Positions 27,047-37,188 of a stretch of DNA of 64,000 nucleotides are shown here, one piece after another. The notes under the pieces were generated by a model that worked only from the letters and a program-made list of their open reading frames with translations, was not told the DNA's origin and searched no databases. The position numbers and the translations under genes were made by a program. The DNA comes from Alkalihalobacterium alkalinitrilicum (GTDB taxonomy: Bacteria; Bacillota; Bacilli; Bacillales; Bacillaceae_F), in contig NZ_KV917368.1 in the NCBI RefSeq assembly GCF_002019605.1, positions 1,446,055-1,510,054 on the forward strand, in the 5' to 3' direction. Position 1 is the first letter of the stretch. Every line of letters starts with the position of its first letter.

Positions 27047-29042
27047 AGAATAATTTTTCTTTATTTTGACTTTTTAATGTTTCTGCTAAATCGATAAAAT
27101 ATTGAAGTGATTCAGGGTTACTCATCGAATCAGGATTAACTACTTTCTCAAGGTCAAATCCTAATAACAACTTTCGAATGGGAACTTCCATTTTCTTGCC
27201 GTTCAATGTTTTCGGTATTTGATCTACCGCAAAAATCTTATCTGGCATAAAACGAGGTGATACATTCGTTCGAATTTGTTCTCTAATTTTTAATGCCAAC
27301 TCCTCGGTAAGGACAGTGTTTGAATTAAGTACAACAAAAAGTAGTAATGACGAATTACGCCCCCTAACCTCTAAATCAATAGCCAAACTTTCCATAACTT
27401 CGTCTAATACGTCAACTACCCTATATATATCACTCGTCCCTGTACGTACACCTGATCGATTGATCGTAGAATCGGAACGACCGTAAATAATACAACCTCC
27501 ATCTTCGTCGATTTTAATCCAATCTCCATGTCTCCACACTCCAGCATACGTATTAAAATAACTGTCAAAGTATCTTTTGTTATCATGGTCATTCCAGAAA
27601 TATAACGGCATCGTTGGCATCGGTTTCGTAATAACTAATTCACCGACTTCATTAATTAATGGTTGCCCTTGTTCATCAAACGACTGAACATGTACACCTA
27701 ATGATGGCCCTTGAATGACTCCGACTTTAACAGGGACAGTTGGTACACCTCCTACAAAACTTGCACAAACATCCGTTCCACCACTCGTGGAGCTAAGCCA
27801 AATGTCGTCTTTTACATTTTCATACACCCACATAAAGCCGCTGTCTGATAAAGGTGCTCCAGTTGAAGAAAGTGCTTTTAATTTTGATAGATCATATTTT
27901 TCTTTTGGTTTTAAGCCCAGTTTTAGACAGTTCATTAAATATGGTGCGCTCGTACCAAAAAACGTTATTTCAGCATCTTCCGCTAACTCCCACAATGTAT
28001 CCATACTCGGATAGGACGGACTCCCATCATAGAGAACAATCGTCGAACCAGCGAGTAATCCCCCAACAAGTAAATTCCACATCACCCATCCTGTCGAACT
28101 AAACCAAAAAATAGTATCGTCAGAAGTAAGGTCTTGTTGAATGAAAAGAGACTTAAGATGTTCTACTACAATACCACCATGCCCTTGTACGATCGGCTTT
28201 GGCATCCCCGTCGTTCCAGAAGAATAAAGTATCCATAAAGGATGGTCAAAAGGTACACTTTCAAAAGAAAGTTCCACTTTTTCATGAATCAGATTGTCCC
28301 ACTTAACGACATTTTCTAATTCTTCATTCGAACAATCATCTTCCATGTAAGGAACTAATACAGTATGCTTAATGGTTCCTAACTCCTTTTGCATTTCTGC
28401 AACGACAGATGTTTTATCGAATTTCTTACCATTATATTGATAACTATCAATGGCAAATAAAACAACAGGCTCTATTTGTTTAAACCGATCTATGACACTT
28501 CGAGAACCGAAATCTGGAGAGCAACTAGACCAAATCGCCCCAATACTTGCAGAAGCTAAAAAGGCAATAACGGTTTCGGGTACATTAGGCATATAAGCAA
28601 CTACACGATCTCCCCTGCGAACTCCCATTTCCTTTAAAGAATGGGCAACAGATGCAACCTTGTTTCTAAGTTCTTTCCAACTTATACGACATTCGCGGAT
28701 ATGCTCTGATCTGAAGTAGATCGCGGTTTGATCTTCTTGATATTTTGCAAAAACGTTTTCTGCATAATTCAACCTTGCTCCTTCAAACCATTTAGTACCT
28801 GGCATATTACCATCAACTAACACTTGGTTATACGGCTGAGTTGCTTTAACATCGCAAAATTCCCAAGCGGATTCCCAGAAATCTTCAAGTTCATCAACAG
28901 ACCATTGCCATAAATCTTGGTATCCATTAAATGTTAACCCTCGTTTTTCTTTAAGCCAGTCCATATACTTATACATCATTGAACTTTCAATCTTTTCTTT
29001 TGATGGCTGCCAAATGATATCTCCCTCAGAATACGTTTTCAC
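27045..29042 (-). CDS. Acetoacetyl-CoA synthetase
   Basis: ATP-dependent ligase of about 665 residues that makes acetoacetyl-CoA from acetoacetate. The length and the N-terminal ACS-type domain ('YMDWLKEKRGL', 'WFEGARLNYAENVF') match the family. The P-loop is 'LYSSGTTGMPKPIVQ'. 'SSTSGGTDVC', 'WRHGDWIKIDEDGG' and 'GRSDSTINRSGVRTGTSDIY' follow, and 'PKTLNGKKMEVP' contains the catalytic Lys. The frame opens at 29051, but that ATG touches AAGGAG. The GTG at 29042, nine bases away, is more likely. It links acetoacetate (for example from leucine or ketone catabolism) with thiolases. An IS element ends about 48 bp upstream. Confidence 0.9.
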   Translation of the reverse strand: MKTYSEGDIIWQPSKEKIESSMMYKYMDWLKEKRGLTFNGYQDLWQWSVDELEDFWESAWEFCDVKATQPYNQVLVDGNMPGTKWFEGARLNYAENVFAKYQEDQTAIYFRSEHIRECRISWKELRNKVASVAHSLKEMGVRRGDRVVAYMPNVPETVIAFLASASIGAIWSSCSPDFGSRSVIDRFKQIEPVVLFAIDSYQYNGKKFDKTSVVAEMQKELGTIKHTVLVPYMEDDCSNEELENVVKWDNLIHEKVELSFESVPFDHPLWILYSSGTTGMPKPIVQGHGGIVVEHLKSLFIQQDLTSDDTIFWFSSTGWVMWNLLVGGLLAGSTIVLYDGSPSYPSMDTLWELAEDAEITFFGTSAPYLMNCLKLGLKPKEKYDLSKLKALSSTGAPLSDSGFMWVYENVKDDIWLSSTSGGTDVCASFVGGVPTVPVKVGVIQGPSLGVHVQSFDEQGQPLINEVGELVITKPMPTMPLYFWNDHDNKRYFDSYFNTYAGVWRHGDWIKIDEDGGCIIYGRSDSTINRSGVRTGTSDIYRVVDVLDEVMESLAIDLEVRGRNSSLLLFVVLNSNTVLTEELALKIREQIRTNVSPRFMPDKIFAVDQIPKTLNGKKMEVPIRKLLLGFDLEKVVNPDSMSNPESLQYFIDLAETLKSQNKEKLF

Positions 29043-29089
29043 ATAAATCATCTCCTTATAAAAAATTAACTTGTATTTTTACTATAATT

Positions 29090-30622
29090 AACTCAACTTT
29101 CGCACCTTGAAAATTGACCTTTGAGTAGGTCTATCAAAGCTTTAAGAACTAGTAATTATGTTACTTGACGAGTGCTTTTAAACAGAAAAAGCACCTGATT
29201 CTTTGGTATAGTGGAATTGACTAGAAACCATTACCACAAAGAAGAGGTGCCTTCTCTATGATAAAGGAAAAACACTCGAATGAGCAACTACCAAATGAAC
29301 TTTCTGCAGTATTCTCTGAATTACAAGTATCAAAACACCTTCGCCAAGCAGGTATTCGAAAAAACTTTGGGTTTTCATGTGCCTATTTGTTTCAGCTTGT
29401 TTTTAGTCTGATCTTTCATCAAAAAAATTGGTTTACCCTTGTCACTTCTAAAAAGAGCGAGCGTTATCCAGGCAAAGATACCGTCTATCGTTTTGTAAAT
29501 CATTCCAAATTTGCTTGGCGGAAATTCCTTTTACTCTTTAGTACAGCTACCATTCAAAAGGTCAGCGTGCTTACATCAAAGGACCGTCCAAAAGTGCTAA
29601 TTATTGATGATTCTACGTTTGATAGAAATCGTAGTAAGAATGTGGAGTTACTTGCCCGTTGTTTTGATCATGCTTCCTTGAAAATGCGATTTTATAAAGG
29701 ATTTCGAATGCTTACATTAGGCTGGTCAGACGGTTATACTTTCATGCCGGTTGACTTCTCTTTACTAAGCTCAAAAACTTCTTCTATTAATGGGATCAAC
29801 GAAGAAATTGATAAACGAAGTTCTGGTTACAAGCGCCGTAGTGAAGCTCTCCAGTCAGCACCTGATCAAATCCCAGCGATGATTGAACGAGCATTATCCA
29901 ATGGTATCGAAGCCTCTTACGTATTGATGGACACGTGGTTTACTCAACAACCTTTGATTCAGGCGATCGTCGAACAAGGACTTGACGTCATTGGCATGGT
30001 CAAAAATGCGAAGCAACGTTATCAAGTTGATGGTCAAATGGTTTCATTAAAAGAACTCTACCGATCCGCGTCGCCCCTTCAAGGAAAGAAAGGGCTTCTT
30101 CGTTCCATCACGACGACGATGAAAAACGGCGTATCGGTTAAAGTCGTGTTCGTTCAAAACCGTAATAAGAAGAGTGAATGGCTTGCCATTCTAAGTACAG
30201 ATTGCACGCTTTCCGAACAAGAAATTGTGCGTATTTACGGCATCCGTTGGGATATTGAAGTGTTCTTTAAGACGACAAAATCGCTTCTTCGCTTACAGAA
30301 AGAGTTTCAAGGTCGCTCGTATGACTTACTCATTAGTCATACAACCATTGTTTTTACTAGATATATCGTTCTTTCTTGGCAAAATCGTTGCCACACAGAT
30401 GAACGCACATTAGGTGGTTTGTTTTATGACCTTTGTGACGAAGTGAATGAACTTGATTGGGCTGTCGCTTTACAGCAATTAATCGAGCTTCTTCAAGATG
30501 TCTTAAAGAAATCAAATAAACAAACTCAACAATTACTGAAAAATCAACTATCACAATGGATTGCAGGTTTACCAAATTACATCAGAGCTTACCTCCCTAA
30601 TCTGGTATGCGAAAGTTGAGTT
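29090..30622 (+). mobile_element. IS4-type insertion sequence
   Basis: A 1.53-kb element bounded by perfect 15-bp inverted repeats (AACTCAACTTTCGCA at 29090 and its complement ending at 30622). It encodes one transposase. ATT flanks both ends and might be a short target duplication, but this could be chance. It lies about 48 bp upstream of the acetoacetyl-CoA synthetase start. Confidence 0.9.
29258..30619 (+). CDS. IS4-family transposase
   Basis: DDE transposase of 453 residues, full length. The catalytic acids are suggested by 'LIIDDSTFD' (about residue 125), 'VLMDTWFTQQ' (about 224) and the IS4 signature 'YGIRWDIEVFFKTTKSLL', which fits Y-x2-R-x3-E-x6-K. No frameshift or stop is seen, so the element may be active. 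GAGGTGCCTTCTCT precedes the ATG. The stop codon lies within the right inverted repeat. Confidence 0.92.
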   Translation: MIKEKHSNEQLPNELSAVFSELQVSKHLRQAGIRKNFGFSCAYLFQLVFSLIFHQKNWFTLVTSKKSERYPGKDTVYRFVNHSKFAWRKFLLLFSTATIQKVSVLTSKDRPKVLIIDDSTFDRNRSKNVELLARCFDHASLKMRFYKGFRMLTLGWSDGYTFMPVDFSLLSSKTSSINGINEEIDKRSSGYKRRSEALQSAPDQIPAMIERALSNGIEASYVLMDTWFTQQPLIQAIVEQGLDVIGMVKNAKQRYQVDGQMVSLKELYRSASPLQGKKGLLRSITTTMKNGVSVKVVFVQNRNKKSEWLAILSTDCTLSEQEIVRIYGIRWDIEVFFKTTKSLLRLQKEFQGRSYDLLISHTTIVFTRYIVLSWQNRCHTDERTLGGLFYDLCDEVNELDWAVALQQLIELLQDVLKKSNKQTQQLLKNQLSQWIAGLPNYIRAYLPNLVCES

Positions 30623-30871
30623 ATTAAGATTAAAAGATGAATAGAAATTTAGGATAATCCCTAATAGTTCCACTCATTAAATAGAAATGCATATATTATG
30701 CCAAAAGCATAAAAAATGCACGATTCCCATAGTTTACAAGATTGAAAAAACGTCAATTTAATTAACCTGTATGTATATCAAACAAGTTTCATAGTGAAAT
30801 GTAGGATTTATGAATTAAATCTGTATAAAGTGGTGATGAAACCTGCTGTACATTTAGTCTTTTTTAGTTTT

Positions 30872-31828
30872 TTACTTGGAAAATCCCCACATCGGGATCT
30901 TTTGTACATTAACGATGTACACTCCTATAATCATGAATAAGGCTCCTATGACTTGGAATATAGTAGGAATTTCATAAAGAACAAGCGCTGAAACAATTAA
31001 TCCCGAAATCGGAACAAAAAACATGAACACAGACGCTCGACCTCCTCCTATTTCCTTCACCCCATTGTTATAAAATAAATACGCTAATACAGTAGGAAAA
31101 ACAGCTAAATATAAATTAATCAACCAAAAATTAAAATTAAGACTACCCCAATTCGTGGTTATCAAATTGGGCAAAGCAACCAAACCTATAATAAGAGAAC
31201 CTATTAACATTCCGTATGCTGTTGCAGGTAAAGGATCCACTCTTTGGAACAAACGCTTTCCTAATATTGTATAAATAGCCCAACATAAAGCGGAACCTAA
31301 TAGTAATAAAATGCCAAGAAAACGCTGTAGGTGTAGTTGACTTCCATCGAATATGACACTAAAGAATATTACAGTACCGAAAAGAGCTACTGCTATTCCA
31401 ATCACCTGAATTCTTCGCAATTTTTCATGTAAGAAAAAGGAGGCTAGAATAACTGTAATAACTGGGCTTAAAATTGGAATAATAATACTTCCGTCTGAAG
31501 CGTTTGCAAAATGTAAACCCGTAAATAACAACAAATTAAAAATCGTAACGCCTATAAAGCCTGCTAAGATGATTAATTGCCAATTACCTCTTCCAACTTT
31601 TCTAGTTGTTTTATTTTTTGTTAAACAATATACAACCATAACTAGCGCCCCTATACCGAATCTAAAGAACGCTGCAACATCTGCAGTAACCGAACTCATA
31701 ACTATTTTAGTTAGTGGGAAACCACTTCCCCAAAATGCAGTTCCAATTAATAATAATAAAAACGTCTTTACTGGAATTGTAATTGGTAAATCAGCCTTTG
31801 CTACTTTTTGTGCAATTTCATTTTCCAT
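30872..31828 (-). CDS. EamA/DMT-family transporter
   Basis: Membrane protein of 318 residues with about ten hydrophobic segments and two EamA repeats ('TAFWGSGFPLTKIVM' and 'GSALCWAIYTILGKRLF'). Such proteins export metabolites or amino acids; the substrate is unknown. The frame opens at a GTG at 31837, but TAGGAG eight bases before the ATG at 31828 fixes the start. There is no evident link to the catabolic genes. Confidence 0.88.
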   Translation of the reverse strand: MENEIAQKVAKADLPITIPVKTFLLLLIGTAFWGSGFPLTKIVMSSVTADVAAFFRFGIGALVMVVYCLTKNKTTRKVGRGNWQLIILAGFIGVTIFNLLLFTGLHFANASDGSIIIPILSPVITVILASFFLHEKLRRIQVIGIAVALFGTVIFFSVIFDGSQLHLQRFLGILLLLGSALCWAIYTILGKRLFQRVDPLPATAYGMLIGSLIIGLVALPNLITTNWGSLNFNFWLINLYLAVFPTVLAYLFYNNGVKEIGGGRASVFMFFVPISGLIVSALVLYEIPTIFQVIGALFMIIGVYIVNVQKIPMWGFSK

Positions 31829-32118
31829 TAACCGCACTCCTATTATTTTCTTTATGTAAATGCAACAAAGAAATAGAGATCTTATCGAAAGACTTATTAC
31901 TTTTTTTTATTAGTAGTAATTTAATTTCACATCTCCATCCTAAAATACCTACTTGATACAAAATAATTATCCCTACCTTAATGTAAGCGTATTCAAAACA
32001 AAGTTTAAACATATAATTTTATTTCTATTATTATCATACACCTACTGGTAACTATTAACAATACTTTTGTCTGAATTTTTGAACTATTATTTAATTTTTT
32101 TTAAGTACTTAGGCATAA

Positions 32119-32143
32119 TAAAAGGAGAGTATTCTACTCCCCT
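32119..32143 (-). terminator. Terminator overlapping the stop of the 60-aa gene
   Basis: Stem GGGGAGTA/TACTCTCC with a three-base loop, followed on the minus strand by TTTTATTAT. The stop codon lies inside the hairpin. Confidence 0.7.
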
Positions 32144-32316
32144 GTGTTGACAACAATATTATAACCTTTAGATGCTAACGTGTTTTCATAATTACTGACA
32201 GAAACGATATAAAAAGTCTCATTGTTATTGGTTACAACTAACTCATCAGGACTTTTATCTACTTTAGCCTCAATTAAACTATCGTAACCTTCTCCCAAAA
32301 TAGCAGTTAACTCCAT
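32134..32316 (-). CDS. Small hypothetical protein (60 aa)
   Basis: Short acidic protein beginning 'MELTAILGEGYDSLIEAKV' and ending 'YNIVVNTGE', with beta-strand-like spacing. A GGAGGTGAAATA site fits the ATG at 32316; the longer frame to 32352 has no ribosome site. It lies just downstream of the DUF2203 gene on the same strand, and the hairpin terminator follows, so it looks like a real second gene of that operon. Function not recognised. Confidence 0.65.
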   Translation of the reverse strand: MELTAILGEGYDSLIEAKVDKSPDELVVTNNNETFYIVSVSNYENTLASKGYNIVVNTGE

Positions 32317-32355
32317 TATTTCACCTCCAGACCCAGGTTTTTTGGGAAACAACCT

Positions 32356-32745
32356 TTAATAAATAGGTTTCCTCCCAGCAAACCCCTCATGCTCACCATG
32401 ATAATGTGTAACTTTCGACTCGCCTTGTTTCCAACATAAAAGTACATCTTCACCATCAATAATAGCAGGAAAATCTAGCAATCCTAATTCAATTCCTTTT
32501 AACTGAACACCCTTTGACTCAATGTTTTTCATATGAAGCTGTGCTTGTAACTCCAAAAACTCAAGCTCACTTTCAAGTGTAAATATACTTTCCGATTTAC
32601 TTTGGTACTTATGTTCTTTAAGTTGATTTAATTGTTTAAATTTCAGTTGAAAGTTTTTTTGTAATTCTTGAATAGTAACTAATTCTTGTTCTAATAACGG
32701 TAGTAATTCATTAGCCTCTTCAACTGTAAAATATTTTTTTGACAT
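32356..32745 (-). CDS. DUF2203-family protein
   Basis: Protein of 129 residues matching the DUF2203 pattern. The N-terminus 'FTVEEANELLPLLE' leads into a coiled-coil middle. A conserved end follows: 'KGVQLKGIELGLLDFPA', 'LCWKQGE', 'EHEGFAGRKP'. Function unknown. AGGAGG lies before the ATG at 32745; the frame opens at 32754. Soluble, no signal or membrane segment. Confidence 0.87.
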   Translation of the reverse strand: MSKKYFTVEEANELLPLLEQELVTIQELQKNFQLKFKQLNQLKEHKYQSKSESIFTLESELEFLELQAQLHMKNIESKGVQLKGIELGLLDFPAIIDGEDVLLCWKQGESKVTHYHGEHEGFAGRKPIY

Positions 32746-32831
32746 TTGCCTCACCTCCTAATACCTTATTATGATAAAGTGTAGCAAATATATTAAGGAT
32801 ATTTATAATTTAAAAGGCTATTATGATTTCA

Positions 32832-33578
32832 TTATGCTCTGAAGTTACCGCCATCAACCACTATGGTTTGGCCTGTGACAAAACTAGCTCCAGTGATAAG
32901 TGAAAGTACAACTTCTGAAATATCGTCAGGTGATGCTGGTCTTCCAAGTGGAGTTTCGCTTGAATGTTTTTCTACAAACTCTTCCTGGTTATCCATCCAA
33001 CGAGTTAATACAACACCTGGCGCTACACTATTTACACGGACTTCAGGTGCAAGGACCCGAGCTAGCGATTTTGTAACACTTATTGCGGCTGCTTTTGATG
33101 CAGAATAAGCGATAGAACTCCCAGTCCCATTTAGGCCAGCTACGGAAGTAATATTTACAATTGTTCCTTTGTTTTTCTTTAATTCAGTCGCAGCAGCACG
33201 ACAAGTATAGAATACTCCTTTTACATTCACATCCATCACTTGATCCCAATGTTCTTCGAGTAATCCTTCTAAATCATCATGAGCTACAAATGTTGTCGCT
33301 CCAGCATTATTAACTAAAATATCCAGTCTTCCAAAATGCTCAACGACTGCATTTATCATAGCTCTCACTTGTCGGTCATCATTGACGCTAGCTTGGAAAA
33401 CGAGACAATCTACTCCTTGATTTCTAACTTCTTCAGCTGTTTCATTTGCTTCCTTTTCAGATCTGGAATAATTCACAACTACAGCTGCACCTCTTTTGGC
33501 TAAATCAAGCGCAACTGATCTCCCAATCCCTGTTCCTGCACCTGTAACAAGTGCAACTTTTCCTTGTAGTGACATCAT
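32832..33578 (-). CDS. SDR oxidoreductase, FabG-like
   Basis: Classical SDR of 248 residues. 'VTGAGTGIG' cofactor loop, 'LVNNAGATT', catalytic Ser in 'NITSVAG', 'YSASKAA' with Tyr and Lys, and 'VTGQTIVVDGG' at the end. Probably a 3-oxoacyl or related ketoreductase; the substrate is not determined. Two adjacent ATGs (33578 and 33575) follow AGGAGG, and the second has the better spacing. Confidence 0.9.
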   Translation of the reverse strand: MMSLQGKVALVTGAGTGIGRSVALDLAKRGAAVVVNYSRSEKEANETAEEVRNQGVDCLVFQASVNDDRQVRAMINAVVEHFGRLDILVNNAGATTFVAHDDLEGLLEEHWDQVMDVNVKGVFYTCRAAATELKKNKGTIVNITSVAGLNGTGSSIAYSASKAAAISVTKSLARVLAPEVRVNSVAPGVVLTRWMDNQEEFVEKHSSETPLGRPASPDDISEVVLSLITGASFVTGQTIVVDGGNFRA

Positions 33579-33659
33579 GAAACCTCCTATTATGTATATC
33601 GTGCCTCATATTAGTTCGTTAAATAAAAGCATATTCCTGCCCAGAGTACGATTTTGTTG

Positions 33660-35105
33660 CTATTCTTTTGCCTTATGCACTTTTAACTGCTTTCCTTTAA
33701 TCTTCGTATTTTTCATTTCTTTAAGGACTAAAAGCCCTTTACCGTTAAGTATTTCTACAAAAGAAGCATTTTCTTGTATGGAGATAATTCCGATATCATC
33801 TGCTGTGACTCCTTGAATTTTGGCAATCGTTCCTACAAAGTCAACAGCTCTAATTTTCTTTTTCTTTCCACCATTAAAATAAAGCTTCATAATCTCTTTA
33901 TTAAAAGTTTCACTCTTGTCTTTTTTATATGACGGAAGAGCAGTTCTTTTTTCGTCAAATTTACTTTTTTTTCTTGCGACATCTTCTTTCGTTGGGACGT
34001 CTACCTTAGGTATTTTAAAACCAATATATTGTTCGATTTCCTGTAAGAGGTCGTATTCGAAGGGAGTAATAAATGAAATGGCTTTTCCTACTTTACCCGC
34101 ACGTCCCGTTCTGCCTGTCCGATGTACATAACTTTCTTTTTCTAACGGTAGGTCAAAATTAATTACATGAGTAATATTTTCAATGTCTATTCCTCTTGCC
34201 GCAACATTCGTAGCAATTAAGTATCGAAAGTTCCCCCTTTTAAAATTATTCATAACCGAAGATCGGTCTTCTTGCTTCATTCCGCCATGAATTTTTTCGC
34301 AAGGGTAACTAGATCGGTTTAACTCTTGATATACTCCTTCTACTTGTTCCTGCGTACTACAAAAAATGATACAACTATCTGGATTCTCTATAATCATTAC
34401 ATTTTTCAATAACGATAACTTTTCGTCTTCTCTGACTTCCATTAGGGAATGTTCAATAGTATCAGTTGTTAGGCCAGAAGCTTTAATTTCAATATGCACA
34501 GGATCTACCATATATTTATGGCAAAGTATTGCAATTTCCTGTGGTAACGTTGCTGAAAAAAGCATAGTCATCCTGCTTTTAGGGAGTTCATTAATAATTG
34601 ACTCGACTTGGTCGATAAAGCCCTTATTTAACATTTCGTCAGCTTCATCTATGACAAGAAAATTCAATCGTTCTAAATTTAAAGATTTTTTTTGAATATG
34701 ATCTAACACTCTCCCTGGTGTGCCAACAACAACATGAGTTTTTTGCTTTAGTTCTAATTTTTGTCTAGCAAAAGATTGTTTTCCATAGATCGCATTAGCT
34801 TTAATTCGTTTATATCGACCAATATTCGTAATATCTTCTTTCACTTGGTAGGCAAGTTCACGTGTAGGTGAAAGTACCAAAGCTTGGGGCTTATTTTCTT
34901 CCCAATCAATTAGTTCACAAATCGGAACGCTAAACGCTGCCGTTTTTCCACTTCCTGTTTGCGATTTTACAACAAGATCTTTTTTTTGTAAGGCAATAGG
35001 TATGACTTTTTGTTGCACTTCTGTCGGTTGTAAAAATAGCAAACGATTAAGTGCTCTAGTGATATCAGAACTCAAATTATAATCTTTAAAGCTTTGATAA
35101 CTCAT
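33660..35105 (-). CDS. dbpA: DEAD-box RNA helicase DbpA
   Basis: ATP-dependent RNA helicase of 481 residues that acts on 23S rRNA during large-subunit assembly. Helicase motifs in order are 'PTEVQQ', 'SQTGSGKT', 'PTRELA', 'TPGR', 'DEADE', 'FSATLP', '[10 protein letters not shown]' and 'HRTGRTGR'. A Lys-rich linker and a C-terminal RRM-type domain ('[18 protein letters not shown]') mark it as DbpA (YxiN), which recognises helix 92. GAGGG precedes the ATG. It is unrelated to the catabolic genes. Confidence 0.93.
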   Translation of the reverse strand: MSYQSFKDYNLSSDITRALNRLLFLQPTEVQQKVIPIALQKKDLVVKSQTGSGKTAAFSVPICELIDWEENKPQALVLSPTRELAYQVKEDITNIGRYKRIKANAIYGKQSFARQKLELKQKTHVVVGTPGRVLDHIQKKSLNLERLNFLVIDEADEMLNKGFIDQVESIINELPKSRMTMLFSATLPQEIAILCHKYMVDPVHIEIKASGLTTDTIEHSLMEVREDEKLSLLKNVMIIENPDSCIIFCSTQEQVEGVYQELNRSSYPCEKIHGGMKQEDRSSVMNNFKRGNFRYLIATNVAARGIDIENITHVINFDLPLEKESYVHRTGRTGRAGKVGKAISFITPFEYDLLQEIEQYIGFKIPKVDVPTKEDVARKKSKFDEKRTALPSYKKDKSETFNKEIMKLYFNGGKKKKIRAVDFVGTIAKIQGVTADDIGIISIQENASFVEILNGKGLLVLKEMKNTKIKGKQLKVHKAKE

Positions 35106-35292
35106 TTGAAACCCTCATTTATGTATTTGTTTATCCGTCCATTATAAGCAAAACAACAGATCGGTAACTCTTTGATCCATCATACGCTTTCATTATTTGC
35201 AAATCAAGACTTAATCAATTTACGACTCTATTTATAATAACTTGCCTTTTTCTAACATTCCTAAAGTTAACCATCTGCACTACGAACTAAAA

Positions 35293-35320
35293 AGAAGCGT
35301 TACATAAAAGTAGCGCTTCT
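35293..35320 (-). terminator. Terminator after the 57-aa ORF
   Basis: Eleven-base stem AGAAGCGTTAC/GTAGCGCTTCT with one G-T pair, followed on the minus strand by TTTTT. Confidence 0.8.
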
Positions 35321-35337
35321 CTACATAGCTTAGTCCG

Positions 35338-35511
35338 TTATCCTGCTCTCGATATTTGACATCTTTCTTCCCATTTTTTATATTCTTCATCACTAGAGCC
35401 CCATTGTAACCATGAAACCATGATTTTTATCTCTTTATTCTTCACTAACCAATATTCCCATCTTTTTTTACTAATGTTCTCGTAAATTCCGCTTTTTCGA
35501 ATATTACTCAT
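35338..35511 (-). CDS. Small hypothetical protein (57 aa)
   Basis: Short ORF starting 'MSNIRKSGIYENISKKRWEY' and containing 'MVSWLQWGSSDEEYKKWEER'. It is rich in Trp, Lys and Glu, without a signal or membrane segment. AGGGGGA lies four bases before the ATG, and a strong hairpin terminator follows 20 bp after the stop, which together support a real gene. Not recognised. Confidence 0.6.
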   Translation of the reverse strand: MSNIRKSGIYENISKKRWEYWLVKNKEIKIMVSWLQWGSSDEEYKKWEERCQISRAG

Positions 35512-35736
35512 ATTCTCCCCCTATGTTGACTTATTTTTTCTGACTTAGAATGACAAATATTTTACGGATAAAAAGATCGTTAATAACTTTCTAATAGTAC
35601 TTAAATTCTATGTATTCGTTAAAAATCCCTTCTTTTTATTTAAATTTTCCGTATTTTCTGTTATATTTGTTTAAACTTACATAATTAACGCACTTAAATA
35701 ATTTTCAACAATTTTGTACAAGGGAGGAAATCAATA

Positions 35737-36717
35737 ATGAAAGCAATAATAGTAGAAAAGTTTGGTGGTCCTGAAGTATTGGAATATAAAACCATTGAAA
35801 AACCGGTAATTGAACCACATGAAGTGTTAATTCGAGTATCAGCAACAGGGGTTAACTTTGCTGATACAGCAGCAAGACAAGGGAAATATCATGGGTCTGG
35901 CAAACCTCCTTTCATACCAGGATTAGACGCTGCTGGTGTAATTGAAGAAGTAGGGTCAGAAGTCCAAAACTTGAAAGTAGGTCAACGTGTAATTTCATTT
36001 GTTCATAAAGGTTCTTATGCAGAATATATAGCTGCAGACGAAAAACTCACCTATGTCCTTCCAAACAATGTTGATTTTGATACTGCTGCTGCGGCACCTA
36101 TTGTTTCATTTACTTCCTACAAACTTCTTGCCGATGTGGCTAGAGTCCAACGTGGTGAAACGGTTCTCATACATGCTGCAGCAGGAGGAGTTGGTACAAC
36201 TGCCATTCAATTAGCAAAACTATTAGGCGCTGGTACAGTGATTGGTACAGTAAGCAATGAAAATAAAATAGCGACAGCATTGGAAGCTGGGGCTGATCAT
36301 GTTATCTGTTATGAAAATGAAAACTTCGTAGAAAAAGTAAATCAGGTTACAGGTGGTGAAGGAGCTGATATCATTCTAGACTCTATTTCAGGTTCAATAG
36401 CTGAGAGAAGTTTAGAGTGTCTCGCATATTATGGAAGGTTAGTCACTTTTGGGCATGCAGGTGGTATCCCAGCAAACATTAAAACAAGCGATTTGCATTC
36501 AAGCTGCCGTTCCGTTCTCGGTTTTAGTTTAGGAACTACTAGAAATAAACGACCGCATCTTTTGCAAGAAACGGCCAATCATGTGCTCGGCTTATTAGCA
36601 GATCGACAACTTACAATGAAGATTGGACATCGTTTTTCATTAAAAGATGCTGCAAAAGCTCATGAACTTATAGAAAGTAGAAAAAGCATTGGAAAGATAT
36701 TAATAGATTTACGCTAA
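35737..36717 (+). CDS. NADPH:quinone oxidoreductase-like MDR protein
   Basis: Medium-chain dehydrogenase of 326 residues without zinc ligands. Features are 'NFADTAARQGKY', 'PGLDAAGVIEEVG', the Rossmann motif 'HAAAGGVGTTAIQLAK' and 'ESRKSIGKILIDL' at the end, all typical of quinone oxidoreductase (QOR). One-electron or enone reduction with NADPH is expected. AGGGAGG before the ATG. One of few plus-strand genes here, with its own promoter region; it converges on the EthD gene. Confidence 0.9.
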   Translation: MKAIIVEKFGGPEVLEYKTIEKPVIEPHEVLIRVSATGVNFADTAARQGKYHGSGKPPFIPGLDAAGVIEEVGSEVQNLKVGQRVISFVHKGSYAEYIAADEKLTYVLPNNVDFDTAAAAPIVSFTSYKLLADVARVQRGETVLIHAAAGGVGTTAIQLAKLLGAGTVIGTVSNENKIATALEAGADHVICYENENFVEKVNQVTGGEGADIILDSISGSIAERSLECLAYYGRLVTFGHAGGIPANIKTSDLHSSCRSVLGFSLGTTRNKRPHLLQETANHVLGLLADRQLTMKIGHRFSLKDAAKAHELIESRKSIGKILIDLR

Positions 36718-36734
36718 ATTTCAGAAAGCGAATT

Positions 36735-37109
36735 TCAAGAAATAATCTCTCGTTCTGTAGCGTACCATATACGCGAACGTGAAAGATCAATAAATCGTTT
36801 TTCATCTTCTAATAGTGCGTCGGCAGCTGCTACACCCTCTTGGGAACGTCGCGGCTCCGCGTGATCCTCTAAGCTATCCCACCATAATTCAGCTACACCA
36901 TCATAATCTGCAATTTCAGTATTACGAGTAGCACGAATTTTCTCTTGAATTTTTACATTTTCAATAGATGGCTGTTGAATGTATCGACGAATCCTTAATA
37001 CTTCAGCATGTTTCTTTACAAGAGGCCCATGTATCTCTCTCCAATATTGGTCAAATTCCTCGTGAGTTAAGTGTGGTAATCGGCGTAAACAATAAATAAT
37101 TTTAAACAT
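36735..37109 (-). CDS. EthD-domain protein
   Basis: Ferredoxin-like alpha+beta barrel protein of 124 residues. The EthD pattern is clear: 'MFKIIYCLRRLPHLTHEEF', 'YWREIHGPLVKKHAE', 'YDGVAELWWDS'. EthD proteins accompany P450 or other oxidative catabolic systems, and several act as small decarboxylases or isomerases; the role here is unknown. It follows the enoyl-CoA hydratase gene on the same strand. Confidence 0.87.
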   Translation of the reverse strand: MFKIIYCLRRLPHLTHEEFDQYWREIHGPLVKKHAEVLRIRRYIQQPSIENVKIQEKIRATRNTEIADYDGVAELWWDSLEDHAEPRRSQEGVAAADALLEDEKRFIDLSRSRIWYATEREIIS

Positions 37110-37188
37110 GATTTCCCCCTATAAAAGTTAAATTTGTCAATCTCTACTATAAACATTTTACAAACGCCCTATTTGCAAATATTGTAAT

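Noticed and set aside
31818-32012. 64-residue minus-strand ORF upstream of the EamA gene
   Set aside because: No ribosome site, overlaps the EamA start, and its hydrophobic composition reflects AT-rich spacer DNA.
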